NCBI GenBank assembly: GCA_014898415.1
Contig: RCTD01000017.1
Location: 309,001-373,000 of the forward strand
Direction of reading: 5' to 3'
Source: Stromatinia cepivora
Lineage: Eukaryota; Ascomycota; Leotiomycetes; Helotiales; Sclerotiniaceae
DNA length: 64,000 nucleotides
Position numbers and translations under genes: made by a program. The notes under the pieces are model-generated. The model had not been told where the DNA came from. It worked only from the letters and a program-made list of their open reading frames with translations, and did not search any database. Below, in pieces: positions 44,743 to 57,539 of this stretch. Every line of letters begins with the position of its first letter. The first letter of the stretch is position 1.

Positions 44743-45033
44743 TGTGAAAGAGGTAGGTCGAGATACGTGCGTCCCGATAGCACGCTACAAAGGGAAATAG
44801 GAATTGGAATTGATCAGATTATATTATAAAGGCTTCAAATAGTAAAACTAGTAGATTTAAATAATGATTTGGATTATACATAAATAGGGTACAAAAAGAT
44901 TAATAGAAAACGATTGATTTTTTTTAAGGAAAAGGGAACAGAACCTTCTCTTATATCTAATTACAAAGAATTATATAACCATATAATTATGAACTAATTA
45001 TATATTAAGCCTTGATATCCCAACTTTCTTATA
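44743..45033 (-). repeat. Left (3') LTR of element B, 291 bp
   Basis: Its first ~60 bases keep G and C (TGTGAAAGAGGTAGGTCGAG); its last ~70 bases are strongly AT-shifted (ATATAATTATGAACTAATTA). Same length as the right copy. Confidence 0.95.
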
Positions 45034-48000
45034 TTCTTCCTTTTCCTGGAATATATATTCTACCTAATTTTAAAACAACTACAAAAAGTAAAAACCAAAG
45101 AGATCAAAAGATAATTAAATTAAGGAAAGTCAATTAAAGTATTAACAAATTAAAACAATAAACAATTTTTAAGATTGTTTTAAAAAAACAATATATTCCA
45201 GATTCTTATTAATCCAAATCTACTTCTATCGTCTTTCTACCAAATTCGATAAAAGTTTCAAGTTCTTGAGAAGTATCCTCATTATTCTTTCCATCTTCAA
45301 TCTTTCTTAAACATTTAACTAAACATTTTGCAACGGATTTTGTATTTGTAATCGGACTTTTTGATAATTCCTAAATACAACTTGAATAACGAATAAAGAC
45401 TTTTGGTGTTACAAACTCTTACCCAACATTAAAAGAATGATTCTTTCTCTTATTGCTAAATCTCGCAGAAAGTTTCTTTATTGAAAGGCGATTTATCTAT
45501 TCTTTATCTAATTCATAACCTATATCAAGGATTGAAACAATACTTTATATTCCAAAAGATTCAGTTAAAGATAGATTAAATAGTATTATAGATTAATTCT
45601 GAATCGATTCTCACCCCGCGATTTCTTTTTCCTTTTCAATAAACTTCTTTGATGTAGATTGAGATTTTCCAACAAGGGATTCTTCATCAATTAGATTTAC
45701 AACCTTTCAATTGTTAATATTTTCTTTATCAAGGAATTCATTATCTTCAAGGTTTTTGTTACAAAAAGCTTCTTGTTTTTGTAAAGGTATATCATAATCT
45801 ACAAATAATGATCGATCTTCTTATTGCTTTTCTTTATCTTGGAATACTTCAAATTGAATGGCTAAATCCGTTATTACAAGATTATGCTATCGTTTATACT
45901 AGAACTCGAATTCATTATTGTTGATTTCGAGTAATCTGTTTGTTATTCTTTTTATAATATTAGAATCTCAAAATAAGTATTCTAAAAAGATTATAAAAAG
46001 ATAATTTTGTAGAATAAAATTAATATTAAAAAAAAGAATCGGGGGATATAAAGGTTTTCTTTATTAAATTCGTTTAATTCAAAGGGGATAGTTTGATTTT
46101 GAAAAGATCTCTGAAAGTTTTTATAAGAATTATTATCCTTTATATTCTTTTCATCCGAAATTATAATTAAATAAAAGATCGATATCAAAATCGATCTATA
46201 GGATTCAAAAAAGCTGGTATATTTCAAAATAATATCTAATCGAATTACAATTGCTCGAAATTCAGATTTGATCAAGGTCCTTTAACAAAATTGATTTTCT
46301 TGTTCAGCCTTTTGGAAAGCTTCCCTTTTTATTGTTCAATTAAGATTATATTATAATTGATAGATAAAAGAATACTTTTTTAGGAGTTCCCAAATTAAAT
46401 TGTTATTATTATCTAGTTTATAAGGAGTAAAGATTTGATACTCTTTATAAAAACTTTTAATCGATTTCTCTAATTTAAAAAGGTCGATCATAATAATCAT
46501 TCTTTTTGAAGTTTTTTCTTGTTTATCCTTAAAAATTAGATAGAAAAGATTAAAAAAGGAATAATAAAGGTTAAATTTCTTATTACAATCAGAAAAATAT
46601 AATACAGATAAAGATATTGGTATAAAACGGAACTCTTTATCCTCCCAAATATGGATAACGATATACTATAAAGTAAGATCACATCTTAAAAGGAATTGAA
46701 TGATCGAAAAGTAACAATTTGAAAGTAAATCTCCTTTAAAGATTTTGCGGAAATACTATTCATAAATAGTAAAAATATCTTTACAAATATTTCGCAAATC
46801 GAATTTATCTCTTTGTTCGAAGATATACTGAAACAAAGGGATATATAAAATAAATTAATTCTCAAAGGATTCTTTATTTGATAATCCTAATAAAAGAAAA
46901 TTATCTTTGAGAGTTTCGTTAAAATCAAGGGAATAGAAGTTCTTTATTAAACTGAATCGATTAGGGCTAAAGATTTGTTTTGACTATTTCAAAACTAAAG
47001 ATTGATATAGATGGAATCAAGGGTAAAATGCCTCTATCAATTTTATTTCGTTAATACACTTTTGGTTCCTAATAACAATAATCAATTTGTTTCATAGTTC
47101 CTTAACCGAAATATACTTCGACTTTAAATCGAGAAGTTTTATTAGAGTATATAAATAATATATATATAAAGCATCCATAATGATTTATTTTTCTAATAAT
47201 ACAATAACTTTCTATTTTATTTGATCGGTAATATATCCATTATCCATCAAAAAGTATTATTTCTTTTCAAATTAATAGTCTAAATCGCAAAAGTAGTTTT
47301 TCAACTCCTATAAAGAATTTAAAACCGTTTTAAAATTATCAAAAGCTGAATCGTTATTATCTGAAACAAATTCAGTATTGTAATCAATTATACAATGATA
47401 AGATATAAATCTATCCAGAATAAATAAATAAAAAGAGGCTTTTTTCGAAAGATCAAAATGATAACCTTTCTTTTTCCATTTATCGATATTTGCGATTGTA
47501 GATTCCGAAATTGGTATAATTATTTGGAAATGAAGAAATCGATGTACACAAAGGATATCTAGTATAATAACTACTTTCAATTGTTCTTTAGTATTAGATT
47601 CTTCTTCATCATTATTATTGTTAAAGGATACTAGAGCAGTTTCTATAACAATCATTTTGCGGATAAGCTTATCCCCTTATTGAATTTCGGAAGGGTTTTT
47701 GCCTTCACAACATTCTTTCAGAAATCCGAGATTATCGAAAATAAATCTATAAATTCTGAAGATAAAATTCTATATAAGATTGTAAAAAAGAGATATCCAA
47801 TCTTTTTTGTTTTTTATATTAGTTTTTGTAATGAATTTATATATAATATTGAAATCTACAGGATTATATTTTTTGGCTTCTTTGCCTCTTTTTTGTACAA
47901 AATGTTCAACTATATATCCGTTCAGAAATTTCACAAAGATTTGAGGGTTGAAATAAGAAATGTAATAAATTATATTTGTTTTTGTTGAAGTATCATTTAA

Positions 48001-49300
48001 ACTTATATCTTTCAATCAGAAACAGGCAAAAGCTTTTCCTTAAACGATTATCCAAATTCTTTTGAGATTTTTAAGACCTTCTTTAGCTTTATTACAGTAT
48101 TATTCAACAAATTGAATTGTATCGTTATTCTTAGCAAAATAATTGGTTTTGAAGAGATCAATTGCTTTATAAAGCTTCTAACCTTCGATCTGATCTTTTA
48201 TTTCATTTATAAAATCTTTAACGAAATTAGTAATATTCATAGAATAATTGAATTATTGTTTAAGAGCATTGTATTTTTCCTTAACTTCAAAAGTTTCAAT
48301 GAATACGAATACTTCGATTTCGCTATTGAAGGAATGATTCTTGTATCGGACAAGAAAAAGAATATTATTATTAATAGAGTAGAAGGTTATAATTTGATTA
48401 GATTTTTCTTTAAACATTATATCAAAACTTAAATAAAAGTTTGTATGAATGATAAAATAAGTATAAATAAAGAATTGATAATTTCAAATCAAATTATTAA
48501 AAAAAGTAGATTTTAAAGAGAAAATATTGAATTGTTCAAATATTATTTAGGAATTATTTGCAAATTGTTCAAAAGCAAGATCGATAGTATAATAAGTTTT
48601 TTCAAAAAGGATTCAAATATTCTTCCCCTTTTTGTAATTATAAGGCTTTCTTTATCAAGCTTTTTAATTAATAATTAGAAGTTTGTAATAATAATTCTTT
48701 TTCGGTTTATTGTATTTGTTCTTTTTTTTTTGGTTTTATATCGTTTTGTGATTAAATAAAGAATAATCCTTAATTGTTTATCATCTTTTGTTTGAAAGGT
48801 TATGAATATTTAGAAACTTGATTCTTTTGATCTATTTATTTATATAAATCCTTAAAATTGTTATCTATAAAGAGATTTGAGTGCAAAATATATTTCTTGA
48901 AACAAATGCCTATATAGATTCTATTAAACGGGGTATCATTTATTTCTTCAAAAATGTATATAAAAAGACCCTTCAACTTCTTTGTCATTTTGTAAGATCT
49001 GTATTATTTGAAAACAAGTTTTGTATTGCAAGATATATCGATTTTTGATCAAAGATTGTAATATAGAATTATATTTTCAATTCGAATATTTTTATTCAAT
49101 ATTTTATAATCGAGATTATATCGAAGTTTACCATCTTCTTTGTAGCACCATTTGTGAAAAATTGCTTTTTCAATATTTTCATCTAGTATTTTTAATTGTT
49201 ATATTTTAGTGATCAATAAATCTTTCTGGGTTTGTATATTTTTTCAATTAAGGATTCTTCAAATTGTATATATAGTTTCAAAAGGCAATATAACTTTCCG
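45034..49300 (-). other. 3' part of element B, unidentified
   Basis: About 4.2 kb of strongly AT-rich, RIP-mutated DNA after the integrase. Minus-strand frames at 45991-46275 and 47308-47655, and plus-strand frames at 47680-47988 and 48112-48432, have no recognisable similarity. It may be the pol tail, an extra retrotransposon gene, or a further insertion whose ends are no longer visible. Confidence 0.5.
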
Positions 49301-49402
49301 TCTGTAAATCAATTCAAATAGTATTTTGTTTATTGATTTATAAATTAAGATGCAATTAACGAATAATACTGTTTTCAATTATTCAAATTATTTATACCCT
49401 TC

Positions 49403-49654
49403 TCATGATAAACGGAAAAGTATTTCTGCAATAGAATGATAATCTCTTTCCATTATTCCATTAATTTGTAAATAATAGATTGATATCTTGATTTTGTCGA
49501 CTCTATACTTTTCGTAATAAGCAAATACAGTGTTTTTGTTTTTAGGTCCTTTATTTACAATGATTTTTCCAAAGAAATTATAACAATAGATTATTTCATA
49601 AAGGAACTTGATAATCGTTTTCGAGATAGTATTTTGTAAGGCTTTAATTTTCAT
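49403..49654 (-). pseudogene. Integrase core fragment of element B
   Basis: The minus-strand frame contains FGKIIVNKGPKNKNTVFA, matching the Gypsy integrase stretch FGKxIVDxGPE with the catalytic Asp changed to Asn (G to A). About 30 residues later comes YYLQINGIMERDYHSI, where the catalytic Glu is kept. The copy cannot integrate. Confidence 0.8.
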
Positions 49655-50551
49655 TTAATCATTTAGATCTTTTTATAGAACAATAAAGTATTTGAATCTA
49701 TAATCATTAAGTATTTTTGTAATATCTATATCAATTTTATATCAAATACTTAAGGCCCAAATAGCAATCATTGATTCATTTGTTTATTTGAATAATCTGA
49801 ATTAGCAAACGGAGCAAAAAGTCATTCAATTTTTCATATCCTTGTATATCCTATTCCATTAATAACAATTGTATACTTTAGTATACAATAACTCTAAACC
49901 CTTATAACCCAATTCTTCATGTACTCGAGCTATAATTTTTGCTTTTTCGATTAGGTCATTATTTACTATTATATAGGCGAAAAATAATCTATCTCCCCGG
50001 ATTCTGAATAGGTAGCAATTTCTTATATAAAAATTGAGAATTTTCTTTTTGAAAGTTTACTAATCCTTTGTTAGTATATTTTTAGGTTTCTGTAACATAA
50101 TGATATATTGAATAATTATTTGTATCCTTTTATTTCCGTCTTCCAAAATTTGAGACAATTTTAAAATTTTGGAGTTATTTATACTCATTATTGGATCTAT
50201 TTGTAATGAATTCAGATTTACAATGATCGAATTATCAATATTTTCTTTATATTTCTTATCAATATTGTTTGAAGCAATTCGTAATCATTGTGATAGAGTA
50301 TCTGTAATAGTGTTTTTATTTCCAAGAATATATCTGATATCAAAGTCGAAAAGTCTGATCTAAGCAATCCATTTTGTAATTAAAGTATCAAATAGATTTA
50401 TAACTACTTTATTTAGCTGAATTACAAATACATTCGCATCAGTTTCTAGAAGGAAATGAATACTATAGAGATCTTTTTTATATTTTTGCAAAACTTTGAA
50501 TACTCCTTTGTATTCTTTTTTAATGATATTATAATTCTGTTCAGTATAATT

Positions 50552-51700
50552 CTATATACCATTCTCATATCTAGCAATAATGCGAAGCTTATTATCGTGT
50601 ATTTGATCTAGAACAGTTCTCCATTTTATCAAGCTAGTATTGATAGCGAACATAATGGTTTCGGTTCCAGATGAGTAAATCAATAGAAGAAGAATTGGGG
50701 CTGAAGTTAATTTATCTTTCAATAAAATCATTGTAGTATTATAATTAATAATCCAAATGAATTTTATATTTTTCTTCAATAATATATAGAGAGGCTTTAT
50801 AATAATAGCGAAATTCTTTACCCAAAATCGATAGAAGATATATATTTTAAAGAACATTCTAATTTTATAATTATTCGAATAAGGTGATTATTCAAGTATC
50901 TTAATGATTTTAACAATATCGGGATTTCTTCCTTCAGAATTGATATAATAGTTTACAATTCGGATTCTATTATAATACTATTTGGATTTGATATTGATAG
51001 TATATTTTATACATTCAATGTGTTCCATTATAGTATTTAGATTTTTCAAGTATTTGATAACGAATTTCTTCAATCTAGATTCAACTTTAGCTTTATTATA
51101 TCAAATTCTGGAATCTTTAACTTTAATATCATCTAAATAAGGTATAATAATATCAGGTATAATATTCTATAGTATCTTTGATACAATTTTTGCAAATTGA
51201 GTGATCGAATTAGTAATCCTTTATAATAGAATAATAAACCTTATCAAATCAAAAGGGGTTATAATAGTAATGATATCTTTACTCTTTTTATTTAGAGATA
51301 TTTGATTATATCTAAAGAAGAAATCAATCAAAGATGTTAATAAATATTCAACCATTTATTCAACAAATTCCTTTAAGTTTGAAAGTATATTTGTATCTTG
51401 TAGAGTTATAATATTTGCTTTTGTTATTATAATAACGATATAGTATTTGTCAGCCTTGCTTTTTTTAATTAGATATTAAGGGTTTCAATACAATCTTTCT
51501 CCTTCCTCTAATATATTTTGTTTGATATAATCTTTTATCATTTCGATAGCTATTGATAAAAGGGCTTTAGGGGATACAAAACCAGGAGCTTATCAAGTTT
51601 TATATAGTATTATCTTGATAATCTATAACAGGGCAATTGAAGATTTGATATTGCTGGTTTTTATCCAATCAAAAGTTAATACTGCTTTTCGATTCTGTAA
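50552..51700 (-). pseudogene. Reverse transcriptase and RNase H region of element B
   Basis: The RT catalytic box IIPDIIIPYLDDIK is readable on the minus strand, with YLDD itself at 51128-51139 and unmutated. Downstream (50857-50552) YRFWVKNFAIIIKPLYILLK, then LLKDKLTSAPILLL and FAINTSLIKW correspond to the Gypsy RT connection and RNase H start, with the RNase H Asp of the DAS motif read as Asn. Several stop codons interrupt the frame. Confidence 0.85.
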
Positions 51701-52434
51701 TAATATAAAAAGAAATTCCTTTTCATATTCCTAAAGTATATCTTCGATATTTAACAATACTAAATATTCTTGTATCAATCGGAAATCTTTAGATCTAATA
51801 TCGAAATATAATATCAAATACTTCGAAAAGGGATCTGATAATTAATATTTAAAATATTTTATATATTCCAATTCTAGTCAATTAGGATCATCTTTTGGGA
51901 TTTCTTTATTGATATACTTTATTTCATCTAAAAATTTTATTTTATCCTTTTTTTTCTTATATATATTATTAATCAAAACAAGAATTTCGGATTTGATATC
52001 AATTAGTTTCTTTCAAACATCACTTTTTGTCTTAAATTCTTCCAAATCAAGATGAATATCATTAATAGCAAAATATTCCTGAAATCCCTCTAATTCCGAA
52101 TCCTTAATATTATCAAATATATCTTCGATATCAAAATCAAGATCAATTCGAATAGTATCCGTATTGAGCTTTATAGAATTTAAGACCATCTTAAAATTTG
52201 GGATATCAATTAGGAGTTCTGGGAAATGGTTTTTAATGAATTTTTCAAATTTCCCTTTACTTTTAATAATATTTAGGACTTTTGAAAGGTTATTAATACA
52301 ATCCCTAGGATTTATATTGTCTATTCTTTTCCTGACTTTTCAAAATCAACCTTTATAACATTTGCTTTATATTTTGATCCAATTATCCAACAACCAGTCC
52401 TATTAATATTATTATTATTAATAATCTATACAAT

Positions 52435-52743
52435 TTATTTATCTCCTTTATATTCAAAATCAATCTTTTCTATAAATAAATATAGCATTTTCAATAATAA
52501 TAGATCTTTAATATTATTTAAAATAAAGATATCAACGATATTCTTAACTCTTTCAAAATTGATTTCCATATCTTCAATCAATCTATACAAAATGATGATA
52601 TTCCTATCAAAGATAATCATTATCGCTTTATATTCGTATATTATGAATTCTAATTCTTTTGTAACTTCCAGACTCATTATATTGATTGTCGATCCCGAAT
52701 TGATAATATTATTAATCTTGATATTCTTATCTGTAAGGGTTAC
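52435..52743 (-). pseudogene. Retropepsin (protease) of element B
   Basis: The minus-strand reading gives IINSGSTINIMSLEVTKELE, the retropepsin site, where the catalytic Asp of DSG is Asn (codon 52699-52701, AAT). DLLLLKMLYLF near the end corresponds to the family LLGxPFL block. The D to N change alone would kill the enzyme. Confidence 0.85.
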
Positions 52744-52776
52744 AATAATAGTAGGTATATTATATATTTCTTTTGA

Positions 52777-53238
52777 TTAATAACTAAAAGAAATATTTAA
52801 ATAATTAATAGCTATTAAAGCTATTACAACTTTTTCGATAAGGATTTTTGAATTTCTGAAAAGCTCTTTTCGTTCTTCGATATCTATAATTAATACTTTT
52901 TTAAAAGTTTGTTTAAGAAGATCTGATATATATATAAAAACAATCCCAATTATTATCAGGATTTCGATTCTGTAAATCCATTTCAAGATTTCTATCAAGG
53001 ATTTTGTGATATAAATAATGATTAATACTTGCTTCTTTATTTTTAAGGATTTAATACGAAAATTGGGTATTCTATTCTTTTGTATTATACTATTCTCATC
53101 GAATTCAAGAAAACCCTTTCCTTTTTGAGATTCTTCTATTTTGTCTTCTTCGTTTTCATTAATATCTATAGTTTTATCCTTATTAAAGAATTCTTTCTTT
53201 AGCCTTTCCCTTTCAATTTGATCTATTATTCTGAACAA
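52777..53238 (-). pseudogene. Region of element B upstream of the protease
   Basis: A 153-codon frame, acidic at first (DINENEEDKIEESQKGKGF), then hydrophobic, with LLKQTFKKVLIIDIEERKEL just before the protease. It resembles the linker found between gag and protease in fungal Gypsy polyproteins. No catalytic motif. Confidence 0.55.
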
Positions 53239-55071
53239 TATCTTTCGAAAAGTACTTGACGATTTTTGAAGCTTATCAATTCTGCTTCATCCTACTGATT
53301 TGGATTTTTTAGATAATCGACTTTATAACCTTGAAACTTCTTTAAACTAAATAACTACATTGATATTGATAATTTCCCCTTCTTGATAATTAACATTATT
53401 TATAAATACATCCTTTACAATTTCAATACTAGAGACTTCAAGATTCAGCGAATTATCTTTAATATTGAATTTCTTCAATTATTTCTTTTACTAGTCAAAT
53501 CTATAAGTTTTTATGTACATTTCAATTTGATAACTTTTTAAGAAATTCTTTTACTTAAAGATTAAGGAAAAATTGGGATATCCTTTAGGATCAAATATAA
53601 AGACTCTGTATTCGTTATAATAATACAATCTAGTATTAATATCATCGATTTTCTTAGAATAATTTTGTTTCATAATATAATCATCATTATAAAGAAATCT
53701 TCCAAAATAATAGTAATAAAGATAATCCTTTTTATAAATTCTATTTATATCAAAAAGAATTCCTTTTTGTTCATTTTGAATAGAATAATCATTATATCTT
53801 GTATTACCTTTTCAATAAGTAATTTGATATTGTAATAACGAGAAAGATAACTTCGAATCCCTTATACCTTTGATTTTTACCTTTAAATGATTTATACTGA
53901 GCTTATCCAAAAGGTCAATGATTTCATTCATAATGTTCTTTATTTTCTGTCCTTGAAAATAAGGTTTTATATTGGCATTGGAGACAAATAGGGTTTTTAT
54001 ATATTTATATATAGTTTAGGAAATAATAACCTAATAAAATTTAGATCTTTTGTAAATTCAGACAATAGAATCCTTAGAAAAGCATCATTTATAGGCTTCA
54101 TCCATTATTTTTTTGAAATTCATAGAAGCAAGATTATCGAAGTCAACTTTAAACTATTTAGCAATCTTCTTTTCTATTTGGGTATATAGATTATGCAAAA
54201 ACATCCTTCCAGTTTTGAATTCGATGATTATATGATTGTCAATGAGTTGAATAGCCGAAAATACGAATTTAATAATATAATCTTTCATTATTATTGGATT
54301 TGCATTATAATCCCCTTCATTTTTGTTGTACTGATTGTTAACAAATTGATCAAGAAAGTCTCGGATGTCTATCATTTGCTGGGTATCGTAATCACGAAAA
54401 CATCAAAGTAATACTAATCTCAACCCTCTTTTCCAATTGTATCTAATAGGGTTATATTCCGGTATAAATTTGATTTGGATAGTAATGGTATAATTGCAAT
54501 ACTAAGGAAGTCGAATTCGCATTTCTTTATCGGATATATTATAATCAATTTGCAAGGCATCCCAAATTATAAAAAAGTCAAATACATTGATCCCATTGAA
54601 AATAAGGATAATAGTATTTTTAATATATAGTATAATAGGGAATATATATATGTAATCCTTAATATAAACAATAAATAGAATTTTTGATGGGTTTTGCTAT
54701 TATTGGTTTATTTTTTTTTCTTTTTTGGTTTTCTTTGTTTTTTCTTCTTTTTTAATGGGATTTCTGTTATTATCAATAAAAAGTTCTTTAATGGATTCAA
54801 AAGAATCAATAATTGAAACAATAATACTATCCTCTAATCCTTGAGGAATATCTTATAAAAGATTCAATCTTGTAAACGGATTAAAATTATCCATTATATT
54901 ATTATAACTTGATTGAAAAATATCCGATTCATTAGAATCTGATTCAATATTTGGTTCTCGATAGTTTTCAGTATTCATAATTTTCTTTTGATAAATTTCC
55001 AAAAGAAAAGAAAAGGTATATATAATCCTTCCCAGGATTTTCCTTTTTCCAAAAGAATATATAAATCTCAA
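53239..55071 (-). pseudogene. Gag region of element B
   Basis: Broken minus-strand frames lie between the 5' LTR and the protease region. An N-terminal piece starts near 54978 with MNTENYREPNIESDSNESD; a Lys-rich stretch follows near 54760-54700; a further piece is at 54375-54154. No zinc knuckle could be found. Identified by position and composition only. Confidence 0.55.
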
Positions 55072-55642
55072 ATCCCTTAACTAAAAGTTTTTTAAAATAT
55101 ATCTTAAATTTTTAATTGCCGATATTAAGGATAATAATTTAATGTACTATACCCAATCCTTTCTATTGCTTTAATATATACTTAAGCATTCAAATAACTC
55201 TAGAAATATATAAGGCATTCAAGATCCTTCAATATAATTGATCATATTCAATTAAGGTTGTCCTCAGGATTGAAGTTTTCTTACTTGCAAAGATAAATAA
55301 TTCGTTTACAAATAGGGATTCTATTATATTTGAAATTCTAATACATTTTTAACATTACTAATTGCATCCCCGAATAGAATCTTCGTCGATATATTCTTTT
55401 CAAAATAAAAAGTAAAATAATGATTCTACTGAAAAATGATTCGTCTTCAATATAATGGGTAAATACAAATAAGGGAACTTCGATAATCAAAACTTCCTTA
55501 TTTAAAGTTTAACAATCCTATATTTTTGAAAAAATTATCCTTTCAAAATCAATCCCATCCCCCTATTTACAAACTGCTAATTCTATTTTCTTTTCAATCA
55601 TAATTTCCTTACAGATATATTTATATAATGTAAACCATATAA

Positions 55643-55665
55643 TTCGAATCCAGTATGGATTATTA
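55643..55665 (-). promoter_or_regulatory. Primer-binding site of element B (tRNA 3'-end complement)
   Basis: One base inside the 5' LTR the minus strand reads TAATAATCCATACTGG then ATTCGAA. TAA in place of TGG is the RIP form of the CCA complement; then one discriminator base, seven acceptor-stem bases, five T-stem bases and the T-loop complement ATTCGAA follow at exactly the spacing of a tRNA. The tRNA type cannot be named because bases are mutated. Confidence 0.6.
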
Positions 55666-55666
55666 T

Positions 55667-55957
55667 TATGAAAGAGATAAATCGAAATATATATATCCCA
55701 ATAGTATATTACAAAGAGAAATGGGAATTGGAATTGATCAGATTACATTATAAAGACTTCAAATAATAAAACTAATAGATTTAGATAATGATTTGGATTG
55801 TACACAAATAAAGTACAAAAAGATTAATAGAAAACGATTGATTTCTTTCAAGGAAAAAGGAACAGAGCCCTCTCTTATATCTAACTACAAAGAGTCATAT
55901 AACCATATGACTACGAACTAGCTACGTGTTAGGCCTTGATATCCCAACTTTCTCACA
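55667..55957 (-). repeat. Right (5') LTR of element B, 291 bp
   Basis: Its left (inner) end is strongly mutated (TATGAAAGAGATAAATCGAA), while its right (outer) end keeps G and C (ACTACGAACTAGCTACGTGT). This is the mirror image of the left LTR. Confidence 0.95.
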
Positions 55958-56900
55958 ATATGTTTCGGTGCATATCTGTATAAAGTTTCGTAAAATGTAA
56001 GCCCTTCTAAGGAATTGTATAAAAAAGTAAATTGCGTGTAATCCATCATAAATAGGAATTCTGATCAATTGTCTTGATAATAGTTAATAAACAATTTTAA
56101 TTGTTATTGAAGGTACTGATTATAAATCTCAGTTTGATTATCGATTTGGGGATAATAAACAATGGATAGTTTGAGATCGGTTTCTAGGATTTGATTGAAT
56201 TCCTTTCAGAATTGTAATATGAATTGGGGGCTACGATCCGATATTATAATATCAAAGGGATTATAATATCGATATATATAATAGAAATATAGTTGTATTT
56301 GAATTCGAATATCGATTGATTTGTAATAAGATATAGAGATAATTTGCTTTGTCAATCAATTAATAATGATTAAAACATTATTATATCCGTATTTATCTTT
56401 ATTAAAGTTACAATAATCTATAATAATATATTGTTATATTCGATTAGGAATCGGAAGTGGATGTAATAAATTGGGGGTATAATTGTATAAAACAGAATTG
56501 TATTTACAGGTATAACAATTGTATATATATCTGATTATAATATTGTATATTCTGAACCAATAGTATTATTGAGATAATAAAAGGTAGATTTGCTTATATC
56601 AAAATGAGTAATGGAAATGGAATTATGGGTTTCATGAATTAGATAAATTCGAAGGTTATCGATGTCAGGTATTATTAAGCAGTTATTATAGAGCAAAAGA
56701 TCATTTTGGAGTGATATATATTTGTAATCTTGGGTAGCTTGTATTCTGAATACTAGTAAATTATTTATAATTTTATTTGCTTTAATGATATAGTTAATTA
56801 GATCGAATTAAGGAGCGATTTCATTCAAATCGATATTAGTAATCATTGTTTTATCTGGATGGTATTTTCATAAGGCTTTTCTTATAATTTCGATATCAAT
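55958..56900 (-). pseudogene. Integrase of element A, cut by element B
   Basis: The minus strand shows an HHCC-type start (LIHETHNSISITHFDISKST near 56580-56660), a core with IIISDRSPQF whose catalytic Asp is intact (56236-56238), and YYPQIDNQTEIYNQ with the catalytic Glu at 56128-56130. FINYYQDN and FMMDYTQF follow. Stops occur between, several at expected Gln or Trp codons. The frame ends at the element B junction. Confidence 0.85.
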
Positions 56901-56979
56901 TTAATTGTCTTTAATAAGTTGTTAAAGGCGATTCTTCTTTTTGGTATAATTCTGGAGGTCCAATTCATCAATTCAATGG

Positions 56980-57290
56980 GTTAAAGTATTAATGAAAAGG
57001 TTATTTTTTCTAGAGCGATATATAATAATGAAATTATAATCGATTAGAACTTTTGCTTAACGAATTTATCGAATATTGAAAGTTTTGGTAGTTATGAAAT
57101 ATTCGAAGGTTTTATAATTAGTATAAACCTTGATTTTATATAATGAGCCGGTGAATTTTGTTTTTCAATAATTGAGAGATTAAATGATTGATAATATTTC
57201 TTTGTTATGAATTTTGTAGTTCAATTCAATGACAATTATAATCTTGGAGAAATAAATTATAGAAAATCAATCTTCGTTATATTGTTGTAA
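56980..57290 (-). pseudogene. RNase H of element A
   Basis: Reads VELNYKIHNKEILSIIYSLNYWK, then KVYTNYKTFEYFITTKTFN and YNFIIIYRSRKNN, matching Gypsy RNase H blocks DKELLAI, TDHKNLEYF and IxYRPGKxN. DKE and TDH have become NKE and TNY, and a stop replaces Trp in the RW pair. Confidence 0.85.
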
Positions 57291-57539
57291 TAATATATTA
57301 GCAATTATTCTATTGGATATATCTGTTTCGAGTATACAAAGGAGTTGATAATTATAGTGTTGCAAAAACGGAGTAGAGATAAGCTTTTTCTTCAAAATAT
57401 TGAATACATTTTGGTATATTTCGTTGAATACAAATTTAATGTTTGCTTTAATGAATTCATTAAAAGATTTTGTTATTATATTGTAATCCTTAATGAATTA
57501 TTAATAAAAATTGCAAAAATCAAGGAATGATTGAATTCT

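Larger units (their letters stand above)
44743..55957 (-). mobile_element. Element B: dead Ty3/Gypsy LTR retrotransposon nested in A
   Basis: Paired 291-bp LTRs at 44743-45033 and 55667-55957, starting TGTGAAAG and ending CTTTCTCACA in their best-preserved copies. ATAT is found on both sides (44739-44742 and 55958-55961), a likely 4-bp target duplication. The right edge of the insertion cuts A's pol just after YTIP-KGLHFTKLYTDMHRN, downstream of the integrase core. Coding is on the minus strand: gag, protease, RT, RNase H, integrase. Total 11.2 kb is long for Gypsy; about 4 kb after the integrase are unexplained. Confidence 0.93.

Noticed and set aside
47680..48432. Two plus-strand frames of about 100 codons within element B
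   Set aside because: They run against the element's coding strand and are Phe/Ile/Lys/Asn-rich, as expected from random AT-rich sequence.
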